From the NCBI GenBank assembly GCA_029881835.1, contig JAOULV010000075.1, positions 1 through 6,951 of the forward strand: a DNA stretch of 6,951 nucleotides, given 5' to 3'. The DNA is from Rhodospirillaceae bacterium. Its GTDB lineage: Bacteria > Pseudomonadota > Alphaproteobacteria > Rhodospirillales > Magnetovibrionaceae. Position numbers and translations under genes: made by a program. Below are positions 1 to 6,697 of this stretch, one piece after another (the stretch's first letter is position 1; each line of letters opens with the position of its first letter). The notes beneath the pieces were generated by a model. The model ran no database searches. It saw nothing but the letters and a program-made list of their open reading frames with translations, and was not told the DNA's origin.

Positions 1-3000
1 CCGCGCGATTGAATAATGCTCATGGCTTGGGTTTGTAAATAATTATCCCTTAAGACCAATTCACCGACTTCGTCGGTCATTTTTTCTAGTAATTTATTGC
101 GCCCTTGTGTGGTGAGTTTTTTTGTCGCCACCAATTGGTCGAGCAGAATTTTTATATTTACTTCATGGTCAGAACAATCAACCCCTGCTGAATTATCAAC
201 CGAATCGGTATTTAGCCGCACACCCGCCAACCCGCATTCAATCCTTCCGCGTTGGGTAACGCCCAGATTTGCCCCTTCGCCAATTACGCGGGCACGAACT
301 TCGCGCCCATCAATGCGAATTGCATCGTTACCGCGATCGCCGGCATCGACGTTGCTTTCAAAGCTGCTTTTAATATATGTGCCAATACCGCCAAACCACA
401 TAAGGTCGGCATCGTGCATTAATATCATTCGCATTAATTCGTTCGGGGTTGCGCGTTCAAGGGTGGTGTTGAACAATTTTTTCATTTCTGCGCTTAAGGT
501 TATCCATTTGGATTTACGCTCAAACACCCCGCCACCACGGGAAATTAGTTTTGCGTTGTAATCGTTCCATCCGGAACGGGGCAAATTGAACAAACGTTTG
601 CGTTCAGTAAATGATTTTTTACTATCGGGGTTAGGGTCAACAAAGATGTGCATATGGTTAAACGCCGCGACCAGCCTGATGTGGGGTGACAACAACATGC
701 CGTTACCAAAAACATCGCCCGACATATCGCCGACCCCGGTAACGATAAAATCTTGGCTTTGGGTGTCGATGCCCATTTCACGGAAATGGCGCTTGACCGA
801 TTCCCACCCGCCACGCGCGGTGATGCCCATTTTTTTATGGTCATAACCAACCGAACCACCCGAAGCAAACGCATCGCCCAACCAAAATCCGTATTCCAGC
901 GATACCGAATTGGCGATGTCGGAAAATGTTGCGGTGCCTTTATCGGCGGCCACCACCAAATAAGGGTCATCTTCATCGTGACGCACAACATTTACGGGCG
1001 GAACAACGCGCCCACTGGAGGCAAAGTTATCGGTTAGGTCCAAAAGACCACGAATAAATGTTTTATAACATTTAATTCCGTGGGCCATAAATTCATCACG
1101 CCCACCCGTTGGCGGGCGCTTTACCACAAAGCCGCCCTTGGAACCGACCGGAACGATGACCGAATTTTTTACCTGCTGGGCTTTTACCAGGCCCAAAACT
1201 TCTGTTCGGAAATCTTCGCGTCTGTCCGACCAGCGCAGGCCGCCACGCGCAACCTTACCGAAGCGCAGGTGGATGCCCTCAACATCGGGGGAATAGACAA
1301 ATATTTCATACATTGGCCGGGGCAAGGGTAATTCTTCGATATGTTGTGAAGAAAATTTTATCGACAGATAAGTTTTTTGTTTTTCATCATCGGTGGTTTG
1401 ATAAAAATTTGTCCTAAGCGCCGCATCAACCAAGTTTATAAAACGTCGCAAAATTCTGTCTTGATCGGCGCTTTCAACATCGTCCAGCATGCTGGTTATG
1501 CTTTTCTTTATGCGCAGGGACTTTGCTTGTGCTTTTTTTGCAATGTCTGCGGTTATTTTTTTGCCCTTTGGCAATTCAAACCGGACCTTGAACATTTCGA
1601 CAATGCCTTTGGTTATGCGCGCATTTTCTACCAATGTTTCAGCCATGTAATCTTCGGAAAAACTTATTCGTGTTTGACGCAAATATTTTACGAACGCACG
1701 CAATATTGTTATTTCGCGCCAGCCAAGCCCGGCAAACAACACCAAAGCATTAAGGCGGTCGCTTTCCATTTCGCCCAACCAAACTTTTTCAAATGCGTGG
1801 TGAAATTTTTCACTAATGTCTTTGGCGGTGGGGCCAATTTTGTTTTTTGGGCTTAAGCCAAAATCGTGCATGGAAATATAATCGCCCGCACCTTTGGGAT
1901 GAATCCGGTGGGGGATTTCCTCAATCACGTTAAGGCCAAAATCTTCCAACATCGGCAGTATACCAGACAGCGTTACCGGACGGGCAGGATGGTAAACCTT
2001 AAAACGCAATTGAATTTCATTGGTATCATTTGCGTTAGTCGTTTTGTCATCAATACTTTCAAGGTTAAGCGCGATGTTGCCCGTACTAAATGCGCGTTCA
2101 ACCATTTCAATATCGGCTATTGATGTGCTGGGTGAAAAACGCTGGCGATAACCGGCGTCAAATGCACCGCGATAGATTGTGCCCAAACGCGCGCCTTCTT
2201 CTTCGCCAAATCTATTTATCAAGGCATCAACAATTTTATCGCCCCAGGTGCGCGATTCTTCGCGCAAGTCTGCTTCGATTTGCTGTTCGTTATATGCGGG
2301 TATTTTCCCCGGCGTAGTTTTTATTACCAGATGCAACCGCGCCAATGCCTGTTCACCCAATTGGGCATAATGCGCGGTAACTTCGCCGCCCAAGGCGACC
2401 TCTAGAATATGTTGGAATTTAAGGCGCAAATCGGTCGAATACCTGTCGCGCGGTACATAAACCAGACAGCTGGCAAAGCGTTCAAAATCATCAAGGCGGA
2501 TAAACAGTGCAACTTTTTGTCTGTCTTGCAGGCGCAATACGCCAAGGCTTATATCCAACAGGCGTTCATCAGAAATTTGAAACAGTTCATCACGCGGATA
2601 AGTTTCTAATATGTTCAACAAGGTTTTGCCATCGTGCGATAGCGGCATTAAATCGGCGCTGGCAAAAACCCGATCAATTTTGTTCTTCAACAACGGAACC
2701 GCGCGCGCACTGTTAGAATAGACCCCTGCGGTAAATAAGCCGACAAACACCCGCTGGCCGATCACCCGGCCGTTAATATCGTATTTTTTAATTCCAATTG
2801 AATCCATCTGCACCGAACGGTGCACGCGCGATAATGAATCAGTTTTATTTACCGTTATAATGTCGCCGCCTTGAACAAATTTGCGAACGTGTGGCGGCAT
2901 TTTATCAAGGTTGCGTATTTCATTAAAAGCAACCCGGTCGTGATCACGCAAAATACCAAGCGGGGCGTTTTCGTTTATTTTTACCTTGGCGGCGGAACCG

Positions 3001-3767
3001 TTACCAATAAAATCATATTCCCGGTAACCAAGAAGCGTAAAGTTATCGTTATGTAACCAACGTAAAAAATCTTTTGCTTCATTTGCGGTTTCTTCCGGTA
3101 GCTTATCTTTTAGTGCCTCTAGCTCATCAACCAATGTGCCAAGCTGGCCGCGCATATTTTTCCAATCGTTAACTGCCAGCGCGACCTCGCCCAATACCGA
3201 AAGTAAGCCAGCTTTTATTTCATCAAGGCGTTCTTTTGGCAGTTTATTTATTTCAACGTGGATGAATGATTCGGCAACAACGTCTTTGTCATTTTTTGCA
3301 TTTTTATCAAAAACTATTTGTTCTAACTCGCCCTTGCTGGAACGTTTAACAAACACAACCGGATGAATGGCCAGATGTATTCCAACCGAATGGCGGTTAA
3401 GTTCAGCCGTAATGGAATCAAGCAAAAACGGTTTATCACCCGTCACAATTTCTACGATTGAACGTTCTGACATCCACCCGTCTTTTTTTAAATCCGGGTT
3501 AAATGCATTTACTATCGCTTCGCCGGTACGGCGTTTTTTTGCGGATTTAATGTGATGAAGGGCCGCGGCACAAAAATCTTTTGCTTGCCTGGAAACAAGG
3601 TCGTCATGCGACAGGCCGGAAAAATAATGACGCAGGAAATTTTCCCTTGTCTTTGGATTCTTGGAATCGCCGGGAAATGATTTGTTCGCACCAATTTTGC
3701 TGTTGATGATTTTATCAATAGTTCCAGCTACTGGTTTATTTGGTTCGCCTGATTTAAGCCTAGTCAT
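1..3767 (-). CDS. gdhB: NAD-specific glutamate dehydrogenase, large (~180 kDa) class, C-terminus cut by window edge
   Basis: This enzyme oxidatively deaminates L-glutamate to 2-oxoglutarate and ammonium with NAD+, in the cytoplasm, feeding amino-acid carbon into the TCA cycle. I translated the whole minus frame from the ATG at 3767-3765: 1255 codons without a stop, running off the left edge. Family members are about 1600 residues, so about a fifth is missing. The N-terminal third is the regulatory part (ACT-like domains in solved relatives), with GDKPFLLDSI near residue 115, FTLLGYREY near 243, SHDGKTLLNILETYPRDELF at 377-396 and YVPRDRYSTD at 437. The catalytic part has RPMYEIFVYSP at 817, ARGGLRWSDRREDFRTEV at 840-857, VPVGSKGGF with Lys877, AADKGTATFSDIAN with Asp942, the nucleotide-binding segment TGVGDMSGDVFGNGML at 1010-1025, GGIGTYIKSS at 1126 and NTDSVDNSAGVD at 1186-1197. 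Lys877 and Asp942 are the probable catalytic residues by homology. Symbols vary (gdhB in Pseudomonas, gdhZ in Caulobacter). The start is supported by a ribosome-binding site 9 nt upstream. The gene is transcribed divergently from the small membrane gene at 4018. Confidence 0.97.
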   Translation of the reverse strand, partial: MTRLKSGEPNKPVAGTIDKIINSKIGANKSFPGDSKNPKTRENFLRHYFSGLSHDDLVSRQAKDFCAAALHHIKSAKKRRTGEAIVNAFNPDLKKDGWMSERSIVEIVTGDKPFLLDSITAELNRHSVGIHLAIHPVVFVKRSSKGELEQIVFDKNAKNDKDVVAESFIHVEINKLPKERLDEIKAGLLSVLGEVALAVNDWKNMRGQLGTLVDELEALKDKLPEETANEAKDFLRWLHNDNFTLLGYREYDFIGNGSAAKVKINENAPLGILRDHDRVAFNEIRNLDKMPPHVRKFVQGGDIITVNKTDSLSRVHRSVQMDSIGIKKYDINGRVIGQRVFVGLFTAGVYSNSARAVPLLKNKIDRVFASADLMPLSHDGKTLLNILETYPRDELFQISDERLLDISLGVLRLQDRQKVALFIRLDDFERFASCLVYVPRDRYSTDLRLKFQHILEVALGGEVTAHYAQLGEQALARLHLVIKTTPGKIPAYNEQQIEADLREESRTWGDKIVDALINRFGEEEGARLGTIYRGAFDAGYRQRFSPSTSIADIEMVERAFSTGNIALNLESIDDKTTNANDTNEIQLRFKVYHPARPVTLSGILPMLEDFGLNVIEEIPHRIHPKGAGDYISMHDFGLSPKNKIGPTAKDISEKFHHAFEKVWLGEMESDRLNALVLFAGLGWREITILRAFVKYLRQTRISFSEDYMAETLVENARITKGIVEMFKVRFELPKGKKITADIAKKAQAKSLRIKKSITSMLDDVESADQDRILRRFINLVDAALRTNFYQTTDDEKQKTYLSIKFSSQHIEELPLPRPMYEIFVYSPDVEGIHLRFGKVARGGLRWSDRREDFRTEVLGLVKAQQVKNSVIVPVGSKGGFVVKRPPTGGRDEFMAHGIKCYKTFIRGLLDLTDNFASSGRVVPPVNVVRHDEDDPYLVVAADKGTATFSDIANSVSLEYGFWLGDAFASGGSVGYDHKKMGITARGGWESVKRHFREMGIDTQSQDFIVTGVGDMSGDVFGNGMLLSPHIRLVAAFNHMHIFVDPNPDSKKSFTERKRLFNLPRSGWNDYNAKLISRGGGVFERKSKWITLSAEMKKLFNTTLERATPNELMRMILMHDADLMWFGGIGTYIKSSFESNVDAGDRGNDAIRIDGREVRARVIGEGANLGVTQRGRIECGLAGVRLNTDSVDNSAGVDCSDHEVNIKILLDQLVATKKLTTQGRNKLLEKMTDEVGELVLRDNYLQTQAMSIIQSR

Positions 3768-3774
3768 AAAGCCC

Positions 3775-3781
3775 GTCCCTC
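3775..3781 (-). promoter_or_regulatory. ribosome-binding site of the glutamate dehydrogenase gene
   Basis: On the minus strand the sequence GAGGGAC lies here. Its GAGGG core sits about 9 nt before the ATG at 3767, normal Shine-Dalgarno spacing. It fixes the start of a gene whose N-terminus varies in length between relatives. Confidence 0.7.
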
Positions 3782-3807
3782 AATATGGCCCCCACCCCTG
3801 AAAAGCT

Positions 3808-3851
3808 AGTGCTTTTTAAGAAAATTACAAATAGTTCCTTTTTAAAGCACT
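3808..3851. repeat. 8-bp inverted repeat in the divergent intergenic region
   Basis: AGTGCTTT at 3808-3815 is the exact reverse complement of AAAGCACT at 3844-3851. The 28-bp spacer between them is A/T-rich, and the pairing resumes for three more pairs after two mismatches. It lies 41-84 bp upstream of the dehydrogenase start and about 165 bp upstream of the small membrane gene, so it could be an operator or a 5' leader hairpin. Neither side has a convincing terminator T-tract. I could not assign a convincing -35/-10 pair for the dehydrogenase in this A/T-rich stretch. The rest of 3768-4017 shows no gene. The symmetry is seen directly; a regulatory role is inference. Confidence 0.45.
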
Positions 3852-4001
3852 GATTCCCATGTCTTTTGCGGCGGCTTGCAAAAAAGTGATCGCCACCGCA
3901 TTGACCACATTTGCCCGCCCGTGCGACCATTTAGGCAAGCCCAGACGCACGAGAGCCAAAAATGGCCAGATTGTATTTCGATAATATTAAGGGCCATGTA
4001 C

Positions 4002-4009
4002 AGGGAGGA
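4002..4009 (+). promoter_or_regulatory. strong ribosome-binding site deciding a GTG start
   Basis: AGGGAGGA is a near-perfect Shine-Dalgarno sequence 8 nt before the GTG at 4018. It selects this GTG as the start of the small membrane gene. The upstream ATGs at 3962 and 3996 are in other frames. A -10-like GATAAT at 3980-3985 lies just upstream, but I see no matching -35 element. Confidence 0.75.
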
Positions 4010-4017
4010 TCTGAAAA

Positions 4018-4320
4018 GTGGACACCACAAACACCAGCTCTGCCAATAGTGCTGCCAATAAAGAACCTGTTCAAAAATCGGGTGAATGGAAAATCCATCC
4101 GGTCAATTTTCGTTTTTCCCTGCCCTTTTTCGGACGGCGTTTTTACCTGACCTTGGTTGCCGGCGGCGAACAACGAAACCCCCAGCGCCTTAACCAAGAA
4201 CGCGCCAAACACCCGGTAATAACGGCTGGAAATATTTTTTTCGGTTTTGGAATTACGACCGTTTTCTTGTTTTTGGCCGTGGTCGCGCTGGCCTTGCAAA
4301 GCGCCATAATCGAGCTTTAA
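4018..4320 (+). CDS. small single-span membrane protein, function unknown
   Basis: A 100-residue protein starting at GTG, set by a strong Shine-Dalgarno sequence, and ending in two tandem in-frame TAA codons (4318-4323). I do not recognise a named family. Residues 1-22 are polar and look disordered. Residues 31-50 are an amphipathic, aromatic-rich segment (RFSLPFFGRRFYLTLVAGG). Residues 51-66 are strongly charged (EQRNPQRLNQERAKHP). Residues 69-95 form one hydrophobic stretch that looks like a membrane span, leaving only about five residues after it. There is no cleavable signal peptide at the N-terminus, so the shape suggests a tail-anchored or C-terminally anchored inner-membrane protein with a basic cytoplasmic N-domain. 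It resembles, from memory, short conserved hypotheticals in Rhodospirillales-type genomes, but I cannot verify that. It is divergent from the dehydrogenase gene and convergent with the tRNA gene. The strong ribosome-binding site and clear domain-like pattern argue that it is a real gene. Confidence 0.8.
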   Translation: MDTTNTSSANSAANKEPVQKSGEWKIHPVNFRFSLPFFGRRFYLTLVAGGEQRNPQRLNQERAKHPVITAGNIFFGFGITTVFLFLAVVALALQSAIIEL

Positions 4321-4348
4321 TAAGGCTTGTAATTTCCTTAAAAATTGC

Positions 4349-4376
4349 GGGGATTTCCGGGAGATTTCCCCCTTTT
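4349..4376. terminator. possible bidirectional terminator between convergent genes
   Basis: GGGGA at 4349-4353 can pair with TCCCC at 4367-4371, and a few inner pairs are possible after two mismatches. On the plus strand a T4 run follows (4373-4376). On the minus strand a T5 run (complement of 4340-4344) follows after four bases. Its position, 28 bp after the small membrane gene and 36 bp beyond the 3' end of the tRNA, fits a shared terminator. The stem is short, so this is tentative. Confidence 0.3.
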
Positions 4377-4412
4377 CGCATCTTGTAGAATTGAGTGATG
4401 CTAAAGGGGGTT

Positions 4413-4487
4413 TGGAGCGGGCGATGAGATTCGAACTCACGACTTCAACCTTGGCAAGGTTGCGCTCTACCCCTGAGCTACGCCCGC
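4413..4487 (-). tRNA. tRNA-Gly (anticodon GCC)
   Basis: A complete 75-nt tRNA gene on the minus strand with CCA encoded. The acceptor stem GCGGGCG (4487-4481) pairs perfectly with CGCCCGC (4423-4417), followed by discriminator T and CCA (4415-4413). The D-arm begins GCTCAGGGGTAGAGC. The anticodon stem CAACC/GGTTG is perfect and holds the loop TTGCCAA, giving anticodon GCC, which reads GGC and GGU glycine codons. The variable loop has 5 nt. The T-arm is GTGAG, loop TTCGAAT, CTCAT, with one G-U pair. All invariant positions look normal. It has its own promoter just upstream and is convergent with the small membrane gene. Confidence 0.97.
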
Positions 4488-4508
4488 TCAACCCGGTAAA
4501 GCGGCGCG

Positions 4509-4536
4509 ATAATACGCCAAGTATGACAGTTTGCAA
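4509..4536 (-). promoter_or_regulatory. sigma-70-type promoter for tRNA-Gly
   Basis: On the minus strand a -35 box TTGCAA (4536-4531, 4 of 6 matches to TTGACA) and a -10 box TATTAT (4514-4509, 5 of 6 matches to TATAAT) are separated by 16 bp. Transcription would start about 7 nt past the -10 box, roughly 14 nt before the mature tRNA 5' end. That is a usual short leader for RNase P removal. A G/C-rich stretch follows the -10, as expected for a stringently controlled stable-RNA promoter; that last point is inference. Confidence 0.6.
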
Positions 4537-4596
4537 GCCCCCATGGGCAATTTGGCGGATTTTTATTATTTTGCCTTTTGCCCTGACTTAAGGCCC

Positions 4597-4636
4597 CCAT
4601 ACAATGGCCCAGCCCTAAAGCGGCTTTTTTGTATGG
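4597..4636. repeat. inverted repeat with nested terminator-like hairpin
   Basis: CCATACAA (4597-4604) and TTGTATGG (4629-4636) are perfect reverse complements. Nested between them is a smaller stem, AGCC (4611-4614) with GGCT (4622-4625), followed directly by T residues up to 4630, an intrinsic-terminator shape on the plus strand. No plus-strand gene immediately upstream needs it, because the tRNA is on the other strand. The element lies about 115 bp upstream of the thioredoxin-TPR gene, so a leader attenuator or an operator are alternatives. The remainder of 4537-4752 shows no gene. Symmetry is seen; function is inference. Confidence 0.4.
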
Positions 4637-4752
4637 TATTTATTGTATACCCTTGCGCCCAGTGGCAAAAAAGACCATTTCTGTCCTGCCGCCGGCCGTG
4701 AAACCTTGGGTTTTAAACGGCTAAACAACTAACAGATTTAGATGGAATTATA

Positions 4753-5712
4753 ATGGAAGACCAACCAAGCCAAGGCATTATCACAGACGGAATGACGGGC
4801 GTGCCCGCCAGCGGGCCGATGGGCCAAGGCGGGGCGGCAGGGTTGGTTGTGGAATCAAACACCGAGGGCTTTATGCGCGACGTTATTGAAGCCTCAACCC
4901 AGATTCCGGTGATAGTTGATTTTTGGGCGCCTTGGTGCGGGCCGTGCAAGACCCTTGGGCCGATGCTGGAAAAGCTGGTAACCCGCATGGGTGGTTTAGT
5001 ACGGATGGTAAAAATCAATGTTGATGAGAACCAGCCACTTGCCCAGCAGTTGCGCATTCAATCCATTCCCACCGTTTATGCTTTTAAAGACGGCAAGCCG
5101 GTTGACGCTTTTCAAGGCGCATTGCCCGAAAGCCAACTACAGGCGTTTATCGACAAATTGGTTGGTGATGCCAAATCCCCCATTGATGCCGCCATGCAAG
5201 CGGGCATGGAAGCACTTAGCGCGGGCGACGGACAAACAGCCGAAGATATTTTTATGCAAGTGCTAGGTCATGATGAAAGCATAATTTCAGCCCTTGGCGG
5301 GCTTATCCGTGCACAAGTTATGAACGGCAATATCGATGGTGCGCGCGAAACCGTGGACGCGCTTGATGATAAAACGAAACTGGACAAAGACGTTGGTGCG
5401 GCCATTTCGGTTTTGGAACTTGCCGAACAGGGCGCAAGTTTGGGTACCGATGATGACTTGAGGGCGCTTGGCGAGAAGGCAAAAGCAAACCCCAAAGACA
5501 TGGACGTTGGGATGGAATATGCCATGGCGTTATATGCCAGCGGTAATACAGCAGGTGCCATTGAACAATTGCTGTTTATGATTAGCAAAGACAAAAAATG
5601 GAATGACGCTGCCGCACGCAAACAGCTGATAAAAATATTTGATGCCCTTGGCCCATCTGATGAATTAGTTATTGATGGTCGGCAAAAACTTTCAACAATT
5701 TTGTTTTCTTAA
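4753..5712 (+). CDS. cnoX: thioredoxin-TPR protein, CnoX/YbbN-type chaperedoxin
   Basis: A cytoplasmic 319-residue protein with an N-terminal thioredoxin domain (about residues 33-137) and a C-terminal tetratricopeptide-like helical domain (about 143-319). This architecture is that of CnoX (YbbN), a holdase that protects proteins from over-oxidation and aggregation and passes clients to folding chaperones. The thioredoxin active site is complete: WCGPC at residues 61-65 in FWAPWCGPCK, the buried Asp at 56, and the cis-proline at 106 (SIPT). The E. coli protein lacks the first active-site cysteine. The intact pair here resembles the alphaproteobacterial type, for which thiol-oxidoreductase activity has been reported (from memory). 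The C-terminal region has the family signature ALYASGNTAGAIEQLLFMIS at 260-278, then AARKQLIKIFDALG at 287. Start M1 is chosen because GIITDG at residues 8-13 resembles the short N-terminus of relatives. Its Shine-Dalgarno is weak (GGA at 4744-4746), and Met14 is an alternative. It is the first of four closely spaced genes. Confidence 0.93.
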   Translation: MEDQPSQGIITDGMTGVPASGPMGQGGAAGLVVESNTEGFMRDVIEASTQIPVIVDFWAPWCGPCKTLGPMLEKLVTRMGGLVRMVKINVDENQPLAQQLRIQSIPTVYAFKDGKPVDAFQGALPESQLQAFIDKLVGDAKSPIDAAMQAGMEALSAGDGQTAEDIFMQVLGHDESIISALGGLIRAQVMNGNIDGARETVDALDDKTKLDKDVGAAISVLELAEQGASLGTDDDLRALGEKAKANPKDMDVGMEYAMALYASGNTAGAIEQLLFMISKDKKWNDAAARKQLIKIFDALGPSDELVIDGRQKLSTILFS

Positions 5713-5734
5713 AAAGTTTTAGGATTTTTTAAAA

Positions 5735-6397
5735 ATGACAATGGGACATAACCAGATTGCTTCACTGCCAAGCCAGATAGCGCTGTTTCCGCTTTCCGGT
5801 GTGGTCTTGATGCCGTTTGCCCATATTCCATTAAATGTTTTTGAGGAACGCTACATTAATTTGGTTGATGATTGTTTTTCTAACGGACATTACATTGGCA
5901 TAGTCCAACCACAAATTGATGCATCTGATCCAGTTCCAAATGATGTCGCAATATACCAAACCGGAACGCTTGCACGAATTATGTCCTTTTTTGATTCAGC
6001 CGACGGAACATACCAAATAATTATTCAAGGGGTTATGCGCTTTCGCATTACCTCTGAACAGATGTCCAGTGGTGGCTATCGCACCGCGATGGTTGATTAT
6101 ATGCCTTATGTTGATGATTTGGCATTAATGAACGAGCGCGAAGGCGTCTCGCGCGAAAAATTGATTTCTTTGATGAAAAAGTTTTTAGAAGCAAAAGATA
6201 TAGAAGTAGATTGGGATGAGGTCAGCCAAGCATCATACAGTGCGCTAGTTTCATCGTTGGTAATGACCTGTCCGTTTTCATCGGGTGAAAAACAGGCATT
6301 ATTAGAACTGCCCGATCAATCCCGGCGCGCAGAAATGTTGATACAACTGTTTAATATGTCGGGCGATGGGGCCCCAAGCAGCACGATTCACCACTGA
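5735..6397 (+). CDS. LON peptidase substrate-binding (N-terminal) domain protein
   Basis: A 220-residue stand-alone version of the N-terminal domain of Lon protease. It has no AAA+ ATPase and no Ser-Lys protease domain, so it should not be a protease itself; a role in substrate recognition or as an adaptor is often suggested but not established. Visible family motifs are IALFPLSGVVLMPFAHIPLN at 15-34, running into FEERY at 36-40, IGIVQPQ at 54-60, TGTLARI at 76-82, DGTYQIIIQGVMRFRI at 90-105 and PFSSGEKQALLELPDQSRRA near 180-199. Length is normal for the family. It begins 22 nt after the thioredoxin-TPR stop, with AGGA at 5721-5724, 10 nt before the ATG. A second in-frame ATG at 5741 is possible but less well spaced. 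Co-orientation and spacing point to co-transcription with the chaperedoxin gene, which suits a protein-quality-control theme. Confidence 0.92.
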   Translation: MTMGHNQIASLPSQIALFPLSGVVLMPFAHIPLNVFEERYINLVDDCFSNGHYIGIVQPQIDASDPVPNDVAIYQTGTLARIMSFFDSADGTYQIIIQGVMRFRITSEQMSSGGYRTAMVDYMPYVDDLALMNEREGVSREKLISLMKKFLEAKDIEVDWDEVSQASYSALVSSLVMTCPFSSGEKQALLELPDQSRRAEMLIQLFNMSGDGAPSSTIHH

Positions 6398-6426
6398 TGC
6401 TATTTTAAAAGCGAGAATTTTTTACA

Positions 6427-6612
6427 ATGCCAGAAACGCAAAAAACCGACAGGAAGTTGTTAGAAATGCTTGTCTGCCCGCTTAGCAAAGCACCATTAAG
6501 GTATGACGCCGCTGCGGGCGAACTTATCAGCGATAAAGCAGGTCTGGCCTACCCAATCAGGGACGGCATCCCCATCATGTTGCAATCGGAAGCGCGTGAA
6601 ATTAACCAATAA
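6427..6612 (+). CDS. Trm112 family protein (UPF0434, YcaR-like)
   Basis: A 61-residue protein matching the bacterial Trm112-like family: LLEMLVCPLSKAPL at residues 11-24, ELIS at 32-35, and the hallmark LAYPIRDGIPIML at 40-52 followed by EAR at 55-57. In eukaryotes Trm112 is the small activating partner of several methyltransferases for tRNA, rRNA and release factors. The bacterial role is less clear. Only one cysteine (Cys17) is present, so the zinc site of eukaryotic Trm112 is not conserved; zinc-less versions are, to my knowledge, common in Alphaproteobacteria. It starts 29 nt after the LON-domain gene with a modest GCGAGA at 6411-6416 as possible ribosome-binding site, so it is probably in the same operon. 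Confidence 0.93.
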   Translation: MPETQKTDRKLLEMLVCPLSKAPLRYDAAAGELISDKAGLAYPIRDGIPIMLQSEAREINQ

Positions 6613-6643
6613 ACAGTTTTAAAATATTAATTACCTTTTATTT

Positions 6644-6655
6644 ATGGGGCCCCAT
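6644..6655. repeat. 12-bp perfect palindrome ATGGGGCCCCAT
   Basis: A perfect 12-bp palindrome in the 85-bp gap between the Trm112 and DUF971 genes. It follows an A/T-rich stretch (6617-6643). The 11-bp core ATGGGGCCCCA also occurs at 6366-6376 inside the end of the LON-domain gene. With no loop it would not form a good hairpin, so a dimeric protein-binding site or chance are the alternatives. Confidence 0.35.
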
Positions 6656-6697
6656 CCCCACATAACCAACCAGCCGAAATTTTAGGAAATAAATTAA

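Noticed and set aside
1080..2609. Several plus-strand open frames opposite the dehydrogenase gene (for example 1080-1331, 1377-1856, 1866-2123, 2409-2609)
   Set aside because: They are in the same codon register as the minus-strand dehydrogenase, which is intact and rich in family motifs. They show no recognisable domains and look like antisense shadows created by its codon use.
4413..4487. tRNA-Gly as an attachment site for an integrated element
   Set aside because: No integrase gene, no duplicated tRNA 3' end and no change in gene character is visible on either side.
3842..4536. Minus-strand open frames 3842-4030 and 3931-4536
   Set aside because: The longer one runs through the tRNA gene and antisense to the small membrane gene. 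Neither shows a family motif or a convincing ribosome-binding site.
4545..4583. GGGCAA (4545-4550) and TTGCCC (4578-4583) as a hairpin
   Set aside because: Only 6 bp with a 27-nt loop and no T-tract after it in either direction, so chance is the simplest explanation.
4391..4591. Plus-strand 66-residue open frame across the tRNA
   Set aside because: It is the antisense translation of the tRNA-Gly gene, a common source of false predicted proteins.
5268..5621. Minus-strand open frame inside the thioredoxin-TPR gene
   Set aside because: It is antisense to the TPR-like domain coding sequence and has no motifs of its own.
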